Origin: Pseudomonadota bacterium
GTDB taxonomy: Bacteria; Pseudomonadota; Alphaproteobacteria; Sneathiellales; Sneathiellaceae
DNA: 64,000 bases
NCBI GenBank assembly: GCA_024743055.1
Contig: JANSXH010000009.1
Span: 1 to 64,000 of the forward strand
Reading direction: 5' to 3'
Under the pieces are notes generated by a model that was not told the DNA's origin, did no database searches, and worked only from the letters and a program-made list of their open reading frames with translations. Positions 42,360-53,524 of this stretch are shown in pieces. Position 1 is the stretch's first letter, and each line of letters opens with the position of its first letter. The translations under genes were made by a program, and so were the position numbers.

Positions 42360-42398
42360 TTTTACACGGAGCCATTAGCTAAAGGATCTCCCTGGACA

Positions 42399-43004
42399 AT
42401 GAATAAACACTGCAAACCGGATAGCCTAGTTGAAGGACGGCCCAGCAAAGAAGAAGCTGAGGACGCCATCCGCACGCTCATTCGCTGGGCTGGTGATAAC
42501 CCAGAAAGAGAAGGTCTTATCGGCACCCCCGACCGGGTGGCCCGATCCTACCGCGAGTTTTTTGCTGGCTATGCTGAAGACCCTCAAGGATATCTTGAAA
42601 AAACCTTTGAAGAAGTTAATGGCTATGACGAAATGGTTGTCCTCAAAGACATCCGGCTTGAGAGCTATTGCGAACATCATATGGTTCCGATTATCGGGCA
42701 TGCGCATATCGCCTATATGCCTGACAACCGGGTTGTTGGCATCTCAAAATTGGCTCGTGTAGTAGACGCATATGCCAAACGATTACAAATACAGGAAAAG
42801 CTAACGCGGCAAATTGCAGAAACAATTGATGAAGCCCTGCAGCCAAAAGGGGTGGCCGTGATTATCGAGAGTAGCCATCAATGTATGACCACTCGTGGGG
42901 TGCATAAAGATGGTGTGACTATGGTCACCAGTACCATGCTCGGTGTCTTCCGCAAATCCGATATTACCCGACGCGAGCTCCTAGCCTTTATTGGTAAAGG
43001 CTAG
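42399..43004 (+). CDS. folE: GTP cyclohydrolase I
   Basis: [62 protein letters not shown]. Confidence 0.98.
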   Translation: MNKHCKPDSLVEGRPSKEEAEDAIRTLIRWAGDNPEREGLIGTPDRVARSYREFFAGYAEDPQGYLEKTFEEVNGYDEMVVLKDIRLESYCEHHMVPIIGHAHIAYMPDNRVVGISKLARVVDAYAKRLQIQEKLTRQIAETIDEALQPKGVAVIIESSHQCMTTRGVHKDGVTMVTSTMLGVFRKSDITRRELLAFIGKG

Positions 43005-43016
43005 TTTTAACCTGCC

Positions 43017-44468
43017 GTGATTAATTTTCGCCTTATCCTGTCGATCATCGGAATACTTCTGGTGATATTGGGGCTTGCCATGCTGATCCCGGCCGCCGTG
43101 GATCTTTTTGTCAGTGACAGCGATTGGCAAGTTTTTTCTGCAGCTGCCGCTGTCGCCCTCTTTGTAGGCGGCGGTCTCTTCTTGTCTAATCGGGGGGCGC
43201 AGCTTGAACTTGGTGGTCGGCAGGCCTTTATCCTGACGACGGTTGCCTGGATTGCCATGCCGGCTTTTGCCGCGTTGCCGCTTACCTTCAGTGAGATGGA
43301 CATATCCTACACAGATGCCTTTTTTGAAGCCATGTCCGGCCTGACAACCACTGGCTCGACCGTTTTAACCGGCCTGGACACAGCACCACCTGGCATTCTG
43401 CTTTGGCGCGCCCTCCTTCAATGGCTGGGCGGCATCGGCATTATTGTCATGGCCATTGCCATTCTGCCATTGCTGCGAATTGGCGGGATGCAGCTTTTCC
43501 GCATGGAATCCTCTGATGCCACAGCAGAAAAGGCCATGCCGCGGCTGACGGAAATTGTCAAAACTATTGCCTATATCTATCTGTTTCTAAGCATCGTTTG
43601 CGCCGCTTCCCTCTGGGCGGCTGGAATGACTTTCTTCGAGGCTGTCGCACATACCATGACGACGATTTCCACCGCCGGATTTTCTACATCCGATGGCTCT
43701 GTCGGCTATTTCAACAGCCCCCTCATCGAAAGCATAATTGTGGTGTTCATGATCATGGGCGCCCTGCCCTTTCTGATGTATCTGCATTTGCTACAAGGTA
43801 AACCAGGCAGTTTTTTGACCGATAGTCAGGTTAGATGGTTCCTGATGATTATTCTGATCGGGATCTTCATCATGGTGCTCTGGCAGATGCTAGAGGAAAA
43901 TCTGGGCTTCTGGCTGGCCCTTAGATATGCGACTTTTAACGTGACTTCGATCATCACCGGTACCGGCTACGCGACTACCGATTACAATGCCTGGGGCGGC
44001 TTTGCGGTTACCGCCTTTTTCTTTTTCATGTTTATTGGGGGCTGTGCTGGCTCTACATCCTGCGGCATAAAAGTGTTCCGCTTTCAAGTGCTGGCGCAAA
44101 CTGTCCGTTGTCAGTTGATGCAGCTCATCCGGCCAAGCGGTATATACAGACCCGAGTATAACAAAAGGCCACTCGGCGAGGATACCATCAGCGCCGTGAT
44201 GAGCTATATTTTTCTATTCCTGCTGACCTTTGCAGTATTAACTATTTGTCTTAGCCTCACGGGTCTTGACTTCATCACCGCTATCTCAAGTGCAGGTACG
44301 GCCATCGCCAATGTCGGACCTGGTCTCGGAGATGTTGTTGGCCCTTCCGGGTCTTTTCAATCCCTTCCTGATACCGCGAAATGGTTGATGGCCCTTGGCA
44401 TGTTACTGGGTCGATTGGAGTTGTTTACCGTTCTTGTGCTCTTTTCCCGGCGCTTCTGGCAACGCTAG
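43017..44468 (+). CDS. trkH: TrkH-family potassium uptake protein (GTG start)
   Basis: AFFEAMSGLTTTGSTVLTGLD, WLGGIGIIVMAIAILPLLRIGGMQLFRMESS, SAGTAIANVGPGLGDVVGPSGSF. Confidence 0.95.
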   Translation: MINFRLILSIIGILLVILGLAMLIPAAVDLFVSDSDWQVFSAAAAVALFVGGGLFLSNRGAQLELGGRQAFILTTVAWIAMPAFAALPLTFSEMDISYTDAFFEAMSGLTTTGSTVLTGLDTAPPGILLWRALLQWLGGIGIIVMAIAILPLLRIGGMQLFRMESSDATAEKAMPRLTEIVKTIAYIYLFLSIVCAASLWAAGMTFFEAVAHTMTTISTAGFSTSDGSVGYFNSPLIESIIVVFMIMGALPFLMYLHLLQGKPGSFLTDSQVRWFLMIILIGIFIMVLWQMLEENLGFWLALRYATFNVTSIITGTGYATTDYNAWGGFAVTAFFFFMFIGGCAGSTSCGIKVFRFQVLAQTVRCQLMQLIRPSGIYRPEYNKRPLGEDTISAVMSYIFLFLLTFAVLTICLSLTGLDFITAISSAGTAIANVGPGLGDVVGPSGSFQSLPDTAKWLMALGMLLGRLELFTVLVLFSRRFWQR

Positions 44469-47400
44469 GTTTCTGAAACATATAGACGTTTTATACCCGC
44501 AAACATTTTGCCGAAGTCCTGCTGGATAATTAGCAAGGACGGAACCACGAACAGAACCAAGATCGTCGCTGACATCAATCCGAAGACTAGCGTGATTGCC
44601 ATGGGAATTAGGAACTGGGCCTGGAGGCTGGTTTCAAACAGCAGAGGCGTCAAGCCACCGATCGTGGTCAAGGAGGTCAGCAACACGGCCCTGAGACGAT
44701 CGCAGGTTCCGTCGATGACGGCGTCTTTATAGTTTTCACCTTTTGATAGACGTTCCTCAATAATGCTCACAAGAATAATCGAGTTATTCACCAGGATTCC
44801 TGAAAGACCAAGTAGGGCAATTAAGGACAGAATGGTTAGATTATATCCGAGCAAGTAATGACCAAAAATCGCACCAACGACACCAAATGGGATGATCGCC
44901 ATAACAACTACAGGCCGCCAATAGGACGAGAATACCCAGGCAAGAATGAGGTAAATTGCTGCAAATCCAAGTGTTGCCCCAAACTGCATATCTGCAAGGG
45001 TATCCGCCTGTTCTTCGGATTTACCGGCAAATCGGTATTGTAGCCCAAAATTACTGGCAATTTGTGCCAGGCCGTCTTCTGGTAGAACTTCAAGAACCTG
45101 GTCCGAAGACGTGATGCTTTCGTCAATCTCCGCCGTAATCGCGACTTCCCGAACACCATCTTCGCGTTTGATTCTTGCAAACCCGATCTGGCTTCTCTCA
45201 GCCACAACTTCTGACAAGGGCACTTCGACGCCCGTCGGGCTCTTTAGATAAAAATCCTGTAAAGCTGCTGATTCAATCTGATCCCGGGGAAGCTGCACTC
45301 GTACCGTAACCTCTTCATCACCGCGCGCGAATTTTTTGGCGATAACCCCTTCGAAACCAGCTCTCACCTGGGAGGAAATACCTTCCGTAGTAAACCCAAG
45401 CGCCCGGCCTCTCGGTGTCAGTTCCAAGATGATCTCCTGCTTCCCTGTGGGAAGATCATCTTCAATATCCGACACACCTCTATACTGCTTCAGAAGTTCT
45501 TTGACCTCATCAGCGGCTATTTTCAGTTCCTCAACGCTATCACCCTTGAGACGAATATCGATTTCCCGACCAGGAGGACCACCCACCCGCTCGGTCAAGG
45601 CAATACGATGAAGGCCCGGCAGCTCATTAATCTCGTCTCTCCAGGCATCTATGAATTCGGACGTTCTCACATCTCGGTAGTCTGCGGAAACAAGCTCCAC
45701 CACCATACCGCCACGATGATCCCCGGCAACCGAGCTGAATTGGTCGCCGATACTCACGCCAATTTTTCCAAAAGCGTTAAGAACCAAACCGCCTTGTCCG
45801 TCCGTCAGTTCATCTTCAACAACATAAAGGGCTCTATCAAGCTCAGCCACCATCGCCTCGGTCTCGGAGCGAGAAGTCCCGGGAGAAAACACGATATTTG
45901 CGTTGATCACATCCGCTTCCGGTGAAGGGAAGAAATTGAAAGCAATGCGCCCGCCCGCCATCATGCCAATGGATAAAATCAGGATCGCTACGGCGAGTGC
46001 CAAGGTCGCATAGCGCCACCCGACCGCCAAGCTTACAATGCGGCGGAAGAGATGGGTTTGAAAATAGGCGAATTTACCATCAAACCATTGCCGAAAACGG
46101 CTGTTTTTAGTGCCTTGATGGCGCAAGGCCTGCCGCATATGGCCTGGCAATATTAAAAAACACTCAATTAGACTGGCAACCAGAACAGCTACAACAACAG
46201 CCGGAATGGCACCGATGATCTGTCCGATAATATCTCCTATCATAAAAATGGGAAGAAAGGCGGCAATGGTTGTCAGACTTGAAGCAAACACAGGGGCCAG
46301 CATGCGAAGTGCCCCTTTCTCTGCTGCATCGGCCGCGCTCAGTCCACTAGATCGCAAATGCGAGGCATGCTCGCCAACCACAATGGCATCATCAACAATG
46401 ATACCTAGCGACATGATAATGGCGAACAGACTGATCATGTTTATGGACTGCCCGGTTAATAACATGACACCAGCTGTCGCAAAAATAGCTACTGGAATAC
46501 CCGCCGCCACCCAGAAAGCAACGCGAACATTCAAGAATATAAAAAGTACGAAGAGAACCAGAAACAGACCGCTTAGCCCATTGGTTAAGAGGAGCCGAAT
46601 TCGATCCTCAATCAACCCGGCCTGCACATCATATTGTTTGATTTCAAGGTCCGCAGGCCACCTGTCCCGCTCTCTTTCAAAATAGTCATCGACAATTTTT
46701 GCGGCTTTCAGGGCATCGGTTGACTGGGCCCGCTGGATCTGTATTTCGACCGCCTGGGTGCCTTTTTTCAGGCCGGTTTTTCCTTTTTCCGCAAATTCGT
46801 CCTGAACATTGGCAATGTCCCGTAAGAAAATTTTCTGACCGTCTTCAAGGGATTTGATTTCCAGCTCACCAACCGCCTTGGCATCATTTTTCTGTTCAAG
46901 AGACCGAAGCTGTCGCTCGAAACTTCCTGAGACTGTTCCGAGGGGAACATCCCTGGAATTTTCATTGATGACCTTTGCAATGTCATTCAGGGAGAGATTG
47001 AGCCGCCTTAATTCACGTTTGTTGACTTCGACCCAGATTTCCTCCTCCCTGGCACCAAACAACGTAATCTTGTCAATTCCCAGATCAAGCAGATCGTCTC
47101 GCATAGTTTTGGCAATCTGTTTTAACGCTGCTTCAGAATAGGGTCCTGAGATAGAGAGCTTTGAAATGGGATCGTAAATTACAACCCTTTTAATGATGGG
47201 GGTCTCTGTGGTGTCCGGAAAGGTCGTAATCTGCGCAACGCCTTGCTCGACCTCGGATAGCGCGGCTTGCATATCCGTGGTTGGCTCAAATTCAATCACA
47301 ACAGTACTGCTGCCTTCAACCGAATAGGAGGTAACCCGCTTTACACCATTTAAAAACCTGACTTCAGGAAGAATGGCCGTCGTAATATTCCGATCCACAT

Positions 47401-47581
47401 CCTCCGCACTGGCACCCGGCCAGACGATCGTTGTGGTTATTACCTCCGTCCCGAAATCAGGAAAAAACTGAGTATTAAGCCTGAATATGGAGGCAATCCC
47501 AGCAACGATCATCATGATCATCAAAAGATTGGCGGCATTCTTGTGACGGACGAAAATCTTGACCAATCGGGCGAGATCCAT
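44465..47581 (-). CDS. RND-family efflux permease (AcrB/HAE1-like)
   Basis: 1038 aa; MDLARLVKIFVRHKNAANLLMIMMIVAG, WPGASAEDVDRNIT, IMSLGIIVDDAIVVGE. Confidence 0.97.
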   Translation of the reverse strand: MDLARLVKIFVRHKNAANLLMIMMIVAGIASIFRLNTQFFPDFGTEVITTTIVWPGASAEDVDRNITTAILPEVRFLNGVKRVTSYSVEGSSTVVIEFEPTTDMQAALSEVEQGVAQITTFPDTTETPIIKRVVIYDPISKLSISGPYSEAALKQIAKTMRDDLLDLGIDKITLFGAREEEIWVEVNKRELRRLNLSLNDIAKVINENSRDVPLGTVSGSFERQLRSLEQKNDAKAVGELEIKSLEDGQKIFLRDIANVQDEFAEKGKTGLKKGTQAVEIQIQRAQSTDALKAAKIVDDYFERERDRWPADLEIKQYDVQAGLIEDRIRLLLTNGLSGLFLVLFVLFIFLNVRVAFWVAAGIPVAIFATAGVMLLTGQSINMISLFAIIMSLGIIVDDAIVVGEHASHLRSSGLSAADAAEKGALRMLAPVFASSLTTIAAFLPIFMIGDIIGQIIGAIPAVVVAVLVASLIECFLILPGHMRQALRHQGTKNSRFRQWFDGKFAYFQTHLFRRIVSLAVGWRYATLALAVAILILSIGMMAGGRIAFNFFPSPEADVINANIVFSPGTSRSETEAMVAELDRALYVVEDELTDGQGGLVLNAFGKIGVSIGDQFSSVAGDHRGGMVVELVSADYRDVRTSEFIDAWRDEINELPGLHRIALTERVGGPPGREIDIRLKGDSVEELKIAADEVKELLKQYRGVSDIEDDLPTGKQEIILELTPRGRALGFTTEGISSQVRAGFEGVIAKKFARGDEEVTVRVQLPRDQIESAALQDFYLKSPTGVEVPLSEVVAERSQIGFARIKREDGVREVAITAEIDESITSSDQVLEVLPEDGLAQIASNFGLQYRFAGKSEEQADTLADMQFGATLGFAAIYLILAWVFSSYWRPVVVMAIIPFGVVGAIFGHYLLGYNLTILSLIALLGLSGILVNNSIILVSIIEERLSKGENYKDAVIDGTCDRLRAVLLTSLTTIGGLTPLLFETSLQAQFLIPMAITLVFGLMSATILVLFVVPSLLIIQQDFGKMFAGIKRLYVSET

Positions 47582-48834
47582 CAGCGCACCTCAACCTTCA
47601 AATTGGGCCCGATTTCGGGAAACCGGGTTGTGACAATCATTTCATCCTGCTTGACATCACCGCGAACAAATAACTCGCTACCGTTTTGAGCTACAACTTC
47701 CACTGATCGAGGCTGCAAGCGACCCTCATTGACCACATACACAACTTCCCCATCAAAGACGCTATACTCCGGCAATTTCACCACGTTCTCATAGTTGTTT
47801 CCGGTTAATATGACCTCTACAAACGCCCCTGGTCGAAGCACATTGATATTCTCGTTGGTTTCCAACACCGCATAAACTTCAACGCCGCCGGAATTGGAAT
47901 TGATCTCCGAACTCAATCGGGTAACTTTCCCCTGAAATGACAGGTCTGTAGTACCAGATTGCCATTTGACTGTAACAGGGCGGCCAATGATCCCAGCTGT
48001 ATCGCCGACGAGCCGACCATATTGGCTATCGGACAATAAAAACCGGGCTTCAAGTTGCGAGGCATCGATAATTCGGGCGATTTTATCTCGAGCATCGATA
48101 TTTTTACCAAATTCAGCGCTAACCTCAGCGACATAACCCTTAAAAGGCGCTAAAAGCTGCGTGTTTTTGAGATCCCTCTCTGCCCGTCTTATACCAACTT
48201 CAAGTCGCTCAATAACAGCACGTTGCTGCCCTATCTTCGCTTTAAGAATTTCCAGCTGTGCCTCGCGCAGCTCAACCGTTTGCTTTTGCCTAGACAAGGT
48301 AGATTTTGCATCATCAAGGGCTTTTTCAGAGATATTGCCACGAGTCGACAAGCTTTCAGATCTTTGTACATTACGGACTTCCCGCTCTAATACTTCCCGA
48401 TCCCGGCTAAGCGCAGCTTGCTCAGACCTTTGTGTGGCATTGAGTTCGCTCAAACGGGACTTGGCTTCCAGCAATTGTGCCTTGTTTTCATCCAGCCGTG
48501 CCTGAAACTCGAACGGGTCGACACCAATCAGCAGGTCGCCCTTCTCGACAATTGAGCCTTCCCGGAAATCTTCCCCGACCTCAATAATCTCTCCCCCTAC
48601 CAAAGACCTCATTTCAACATCACGGGCGGCGACTAACGAGCCGAAGAGAGCGAGATCAAGGGACTGGTCTTCGATTTTCACCGGCATAGCTGCAACCGTC
48701 CAAACTCTTTCCTCTACGACTTCCGGTTCAATTATGGGCTTTGTTTTTAGCAAGATGTAAAAACCGACACCTCCGGCAAGCAGGATTACAAGCGGCAGCA
48801 ATATTTTTAGAGAGGTTCCAAAAAAACCCTTCAT
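47581..48834 (-). CDS. RND efflux periplasmic adaptor (MFP/HlyD family)
   Basis: 417 aa; GLVVAARDVEMRSLVGGEI-like barrel-sandwich (FGSLVAARDVEMRSLVGGEIIEVGEDFREGSIVEKGDLLIGVDP), coiled coil. Confidence 0.95.
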   Translation of the reverse strand: MKGFFGTSLKILLPLVILLAGGVGFYILLKTKPIIEPEVVEERVWTVAAMPVKIEDQSLDLALFGSLVAARDVEMRSLVGGEIIEVGEDFREGSIVEKGDLLIGVDPFEFQARLDENKAQLLEAKSRLSELNATQRSEQAALSRDREVLEREVRNVQRSESLSTRGNISEKALDDAKSTLSRQKQTVELREAQLEILKAKIGQQRAVIERLEVGIRRAERDLKNTQLLAPFKGYVAEVSAEFGKNIDARDKIARIIDASQLEARFLLSDSQYGRLVGDTAGIIGRPVTVKWQSGTTDLSFQGKVTRLSSEINSNSGGVEVYAVLETNENINVLRPGAFVEVILTGNNYENVVKLPEYSVFDGEVVYVVNEGRLQPRSVEVVAQNGSELFVRGDVKQDEMIVTTRFPEIGPNLKVEVR

Positions 48835-49502
48835 TCCGAATTCTCCTGAGTAAGTCGATCAGCAAACTCTCCAAGATTGAGAATTCTCAATACAGTCACT
48901 GTCAGTACAGACTTGATCTTGCCTATTTCCGCTGGACCCACCTGGTCCCAGCCGAGTCGGGCTTTTACCAACGGCTCACTCAACGCATATTGTAAGCAGA
49001 CAATCAGGACAGAATGGGTCATAAGTCGGACTTTTTCAGAAGCCTCCGGCTCCCCTGTCGCTTTTGCCACCAGAATTCCGATCAGGTCATGCATGATATT
49101 AATATGTCCCTGCATGACAGTATCGAAACAATCTGACGGGTGCTGTATTTCACGGATGATTAACCGCATCCGCCACCGAGGGTTTTCAGGAGACATGATA
49201 CTATCCAGAAGCCGCGAAACAAACTCGGCGACGATGGCCGCCAGTGCTTCTCTGTCATCACCTGCTGCCGCCATTTTCGTTCTTAGGAACATGGCAAATC
49301 CGACACGGATCGGCTCCAGATCAGCAATGATTTTTTCGAAAACGGCCCGATATAGGCCTTCCTTATTTTCAAAATGATAAGAGATCGCCGACAGATTCAC
49401 ATTGGCTGCTTTAGCGATTTCTCGTGTCGAGACAGCGTCAAAGGGACGATCCGCAAATAACGGTCCTGCGACCTCCAGCATACGCTCGGTAGCAGACTGC
49501 AT
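48831..49502 (-). CDS. TetR-family regulator, CecR/YbiH-like C-terminus
   Basis: FDAVSTREIAKAANVNLSAISYHFENKEGLYRAVFEKI; overlaps MFP gene start by 4 bp; track start is 49541. Confidence 0.92.
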   Translation of the reverse strand: MQSATERMLEVAGPLFADRPFDAVSTREIAKAANVNLSAISYHFENKEGLYRAVFEKIIADLEPIRVGFAMFLRTKMAAAGDDREALAAIVAEFVSRLLDSIMSPENPRWRMRLIIREIQHPSDCFDTVMQGHINIMHDLIGILVAKATGEPEASEKVRLMTHSVLIVCLQYALSEPLVKARLGWDQVGPAEIGKIKSVLTVTVLRILNLGEFADRLTQENSE

Positions 49503-49650
49503 TGATATCTCTTTCGATTTTAGGTCAGTCGTTTGAACCATAAAATAATCCTAAGGCTACTCGGCCTTGCAAGCAAGTGTCCGCCATCACATTTTCGCGT
49601 AAACTCGAATACCTGGCCTTAAAGGAAACGCTTGGATTAAATAATCAGGC

Positions 49651-50244
49651 CTATCTCAGATAGCCGCCCAGGAAAGTCCGAATATTCTTTTCCATCTCCT
49701 GATCAAAGGCCTGCATGAGGGCTTCGACCTGGACATAATAGGTTTTTTCCCGTTGATTGAGGGTAATACCTTCTGGCACTGATTTCGTGCGCGTAGCTTC
49801 AGCTGTCACAAAACCGCTCGAGCCGGATATTTCCGTAATCTTCACTTCAACCAGAACATGGAACTCATACAATTCTGATTGATTCTTAGTCACCAAGCCC
49901 TTGAGGCCACTCTCTTTTGGTAGTGGCTTCTCAACTGCACTCGCATCTTTGATAGTCACAGTAGCGACAGATCCGCTTGTACCAACGGCAACCAGTCGAT
50001 CCCTCACCCAGTTGCGAACGGATTGATCAATTTTTACGGGAAGCTCATGCTCCACGTGAGGCAACTTTAGAGGCGGTGTAAATTCATTTATGACCTTTAT
50101 CTCACTGACATTCAGCCGCAATGGATTGAGGTGCTGAAATGTAATTTCTGGATAGGTCGGGCTCGGAGGCGCCTTGGCACAGCCGGCGAGTACAACAACT
50201 GCCAAAAGGGTCAATACTGTTACAATCCGATGTGCTGCGGCCAT
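49651..50244 (-). CDS. Putative lipoprotein
   Basis: LLAVVVLAGCAK lipobox. Confidence 0.75.
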   Translation of the reverse strand: MAAAHRIVTVLTLLAVVVLAGCAKAPPSPTYPEITFQHLNPLRLNVSEIKVINEFTPPLKLPHVEHELPVKIDQSVRNWVRDRLVAVGTSGSVATVTIKDASAVEKPLPKESGLKGLVTKNQSELYEFHVLVEVKITEISGSSGFVTAEATRTKSVPEGITLNQREKTYYVQVEALMQAFDQEMEKNIRTFLGGYLR

Positions 50245-50335
50245 AATATCCTCACCTTATCTACGGGTCCGATGAGGGACACTCTATTACGGTCCACTGC
50301 CTGATTACAAGTCTCTGTTTATGACTATTGGCTGT

Positions 50336-51253
50336 TCAGGCAGTGTTTGCAATCTCATCCAAATTGAATGTGTACTTACTGTTGCAAAACTGACAGTCTG
50401 CCGTGATGCTTCCGTCATCAGCCATATGGCTAAGATCCGCCTGACCAAAGGTCCGCAATGTCGCAAGGAGGCGTTCTTCGCTGCAACTGCATTTATCTAG
50501 CAGTTCCTGCGGATCATAAAGCCAAACACCTTCTTCATGAAAAAGATTGTACAGCAATTCAGAGCTTTTCAGGATTGGACTGGTCAATTCTTCCTGTTTT
50601 ATGGTCGAAGCCAATGCCTGTGCATTTCGCCAGTTTTCCTCAGCCTGATCAACACTGAACTCAGCGGCACTTTCGTCGGGCAATCGCTGAACCATTAAGC
50701 CTCCGGCCCGCCACTTACCCTCAACTTTTTCCACAGATATTCGAAGCAAGGTATCCAGCTGCTCAGATTTATCGAAATAATTCTCCATACAAGTGCCGAG
50801 ACTATCTCCTTCCAAATCGACAATTCCCTGGTACCGGTTTCGCTCCACTCCAGCGTCTATAGTGAAGGCGATATAGCCCTTACCAAAGTACCGCTTGATG
50901 GTGTCTTTTTCGGAAGACTCGACAGCTAAAGCCAGTTTTTCAGTATCGAAACCTGCATAACCTCTTAGGCTGCCTGGCGTCGTCATATCCGTTGCGATGA
51001 CATTGATGGCGCCATCGCCTTTAGTCTGCACCGTGAATATCCCTTCAAACTTCAAGGCACCCCCTAGCATTGCGGCAAGCACTAGACCTTCGCCAAGGAA
51101 TTGCGCAACAACATCGGGATAATCGTGACGTTTCAGGATGGCATCGACAACATCCCCCAGACGAACCAGGCGCCCACGCACACCAGCCTTGGCCATCTGG
51201 AATGGCTGGATCAAATTATCCGTAAGTATTTTTTGTTCCGGCATTTCAGCCAT
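50336..51253 (-). CDS. hslO: Hsp33 redox chaperone
   Basis: C-terminal CSCSEER...CQFCNSKYTF zinc motif. Confidence 0.97.
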   Translation of the reverse strand: MAEMPEQKILTDNLIQPFQMAKAGVRGRLVRLGDVVDAILKRHDYPDVVAQFLGEGLVLAAMLGGALKFEGIFTVQTKGDGAINVIATDMTTPGSLRGYAGFDTEKLALAVESSEKDTIKRYFGKGYIAFTIDAGVERNRYQGIVDLEGDSLGTCMENYFDKSEQLDTLLRISVEKVEGKWRAGGLMVQRLPDESAAEFSVDQAEENWRNAQALASTIKQEELTSPILKSSELLYNLFHEEGVWLYDPQELLDKCSCSEERLLATLRTFGQADLSHMADDGSITADCQFCNSKYTFNLDEIANTA

Positions 51254-51282
51254 ATGACATTCCTAAGTCGAAGTTTGCAGGC

Positions 51283-52212
51283 CTAGCTGGCTCCCAGGCA
51301 CCATCGTAGAATGGCTTTTTGGGCATGCAGCCGATTCTCCGCCTCATCAAAGATGACCGATTGCGGACCATCCATCACACCGGTCGTCGCTTCCTCTTCC
51401 CGATGAGCCGGGAGGCAATGCATAAAGATCGCATTAGCATCGGCACCAGCCATAAGCTTCTCATCTACCTGATAAGGGCTGAGCAGGTTATGTCGATTGG
51501 CAGCATCGTCACCCATAGAGACCCAAGTATCCGTTATGACACAATGAGCACCAGTCACGGCCTCTGTAGCATCGCGCGAAACGTGAACATTTGCGCCGAC
51601 ATTTTCAGCCCATTTCAATGCCCGGGGATCCGGTGACAATTCTTCGGGACAGGCAATCCGCAACTCAAAGCCGAACTGGCCTGCTGCATGTATATAGGAA
51701 GTGACCATGTTATTTCCATCCCCACTCCAGGTCAGGACTTTATCCTTGATTGGGCCACGATGCTCTTCAAAGGTCATCACATCCGCCATGAGCTGACAAG
51801 GATGGCTATCGTTGGTCAATCCGTTGATGACCGGAACGGTTGCGAATTCTGCAAGCTCCTGAAGCTTGTCATGATCATCCGTACGGATCATGATCGCATC
51901 CACATATCGAGACAGTACCCGGGCCGTATCGGCGATACTTTCACCGCGCCCCAACTGCATGTCATTGCTGTTAAGAACAATCGTATCGCCCCCCAACTGC
52001 CGCATGGCCATGTCAAAGGACACGCGGGTGCGGGTTGACGGAAATTCAAAAATGGCTGCGAGTGCATGGCCCTTTAAAGGAGCGTCCGGATCAATGGTTC
52101 CTTTTGGTGTTCCCAAGCGAGCCTGTTTGACGGCGATCCCATCGTCAATGATGGTGCGGAGATCCCCGGCGTCCACCAGATTAATATCAAGAAAGTGCTT
52201 TGGATCAGCCAT
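51283..52212 (-). CDS. argF: Ornithine carbamoyltransferase
   Basis: [40 protein letters not shown]; start 52212 overlaps argD end. Confidence 0.97.
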   Translation of the reverse strand: MADPKHFLDINLVDAGDLRTIIDDGIAVKQARLGTPKGTIDPDAPLKGHALAAIFEFPSTRTRVSFDMAMRQLGGDTIVLNSNDMQLGRGESIADTARVLSRYVDAIMIRTDDHDKLQELAEFATVPVINGLTNDSHPCQLMADVMTFEEHRGPIKDKVLTWSGDGNNMVTSYIHAAGQFGFELRIACPEELSPDPRALKWAENVGANVHVSRDATEAVTGAHCVITDTWVSMGDDAANRHNLLSPYQVDEKLMAGADANAIFMHCLPAHREEEATTGVMDGPQSVIFDEAENRLHAQKAILRWCLGAS

Positions 52213-53380
52213 CTTCAAGCTCCTCACAGACAGCATCCAGCTTCTCAACGATCTCGGAGATCTGAGAATCTTCGATAATCAACGGGGGCAGCAGCCGGAC
52301 CACATTGTCTCCGCCTTTTGCTGTCAGAACACCATGTTTAAGAAGGGTATTGAACACTAGTGTATTCTCCACCTTACATTTTAAACCAAGATGCAATCCA
52401 ATACCCCGTAGTTCCTCAAAGACGTCTGGATGACGATCAACAACACCAGTCAGGCCCTGTTTCAAATGATTTCCCATCTCAACTACATGATCGAGGAAGC
52501 CATCTTCAGTAATCGTATCAACCACGGCACCAGCCACAGCCATTGCCAGTGGATTGCCGCCATATGTAGATCCATGGCTCCCAGCTGTCATAGCCTTGGC
52601 CACTTTTTCGACAGCCAGACACGCACCAACCGGAAAGCCGCCACCCAGCGCCTTGGCCGAGGACATAATGTCAGGTGCGATGCCTGCATGCTCATAGGCA
52701 AATAGCTTTCCCGTTCGACCCATACCTGTCTGAATTTCATCAAATACCAGGAGAAGATCTTTCTCATCGCATAGCTTACGCAAGTCGCGCAGGAATGCTG
52801 CCTCGACAACGCGGATACCACCTTCCCCCATGACCGGTTCAATCAGTATAGCTGCGGTCTCGTCAGTGATTGCCGCTTTAACAGCTTCAATATTGCCGGC
52901 GGCGACATGATCAAAGCCCTCGACAACCGGGCCGAAGCCTTCCAGCAGCTTGTCCTGACCCGCGGCGGCAATGGTGGCCAAAGTACGTCCATGAAAGGAC
53001 CCTTCAAACGCCAGAATGCGGTATTTCTCTGGCTGCCCATTTTCACTGAAATACTTGCGCACCATTTTGATGGCACATTCATTTGCTTCCGCGCCTGAAT
53101 TACAAAAATACACAGCATCAGCAAAAGTGGCGTCCACAAGTTTCCGGGCCAACTCCTCTTGTCCTGGTATCCGAAACAGGTTGGACACATGCCAGACCTT
53201 TGAAGCCTGATCCGTAACCGCAGCAACTAGACGCGGATGGGCATGCCCGAGGGCGCTAACCGCAATTCCAGCAGCAAAATCGAGGTATCGTCGTCCGTCA
53301 TTCCCATAGAGATAAGGGCCTTCTCCCTTTTCAAAGGAAAGATCGGCGGGAGCATAATTTGATAACAATGCGGGAATCAT
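52205..53380 (-). CDS. argD: Acetylornithine/succinyldiaminopimelate aminotransferase
   Basis: [58 protein letters not shown]. Confidence 0.97.
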   Translation of the reverse strand: MIPALLSNYAPADLSFEKGEGPYLYGNDGRRYLDFAAGIAVSALGHAHPRLVAAVTDQASKVWHVSNLFRIPGQEELARKLVDATFADAVYFCNSGAEANECAIKMVRKYFSENGQPEKYRILAFEGSFHGRTLATIAAAGQDKLLEGFGPVVEGFDHVAAGNIEAVKAAITDETAAILIEPVMGEGGIRVVEAAFLRDLRKLCDEKDLLLVFDEIQTGMGRTGKLFAYEHAGIAPDIMSSAKALGGGFPVGACLAVEKVAKAMTAGSHGSTYGGNPLAMAVAGAVVDTITEDGFLDHVVEMGNHLKQGLTGVVDRHPDVFEELRGIGLHLGLKCKVENTLVFNTLLKHGVLTAKGGDNVVRLLPPLIIEDSQISEIVEKLDAVCEELEDG

Positions 53381-53524
53381 ATGCTTTCTCCACAAATTGG
53401 AACGACAAAAACGTAATAAGGCCTTGGAAACCGGGCGTTGCCACGATTTCTGACCCCAGAAAGCGCGGAAGTATTGACAGGAGTTCAGCCGCTGTCAATG
53501 AAACTCTTTAGAATGCCGTAAAAA

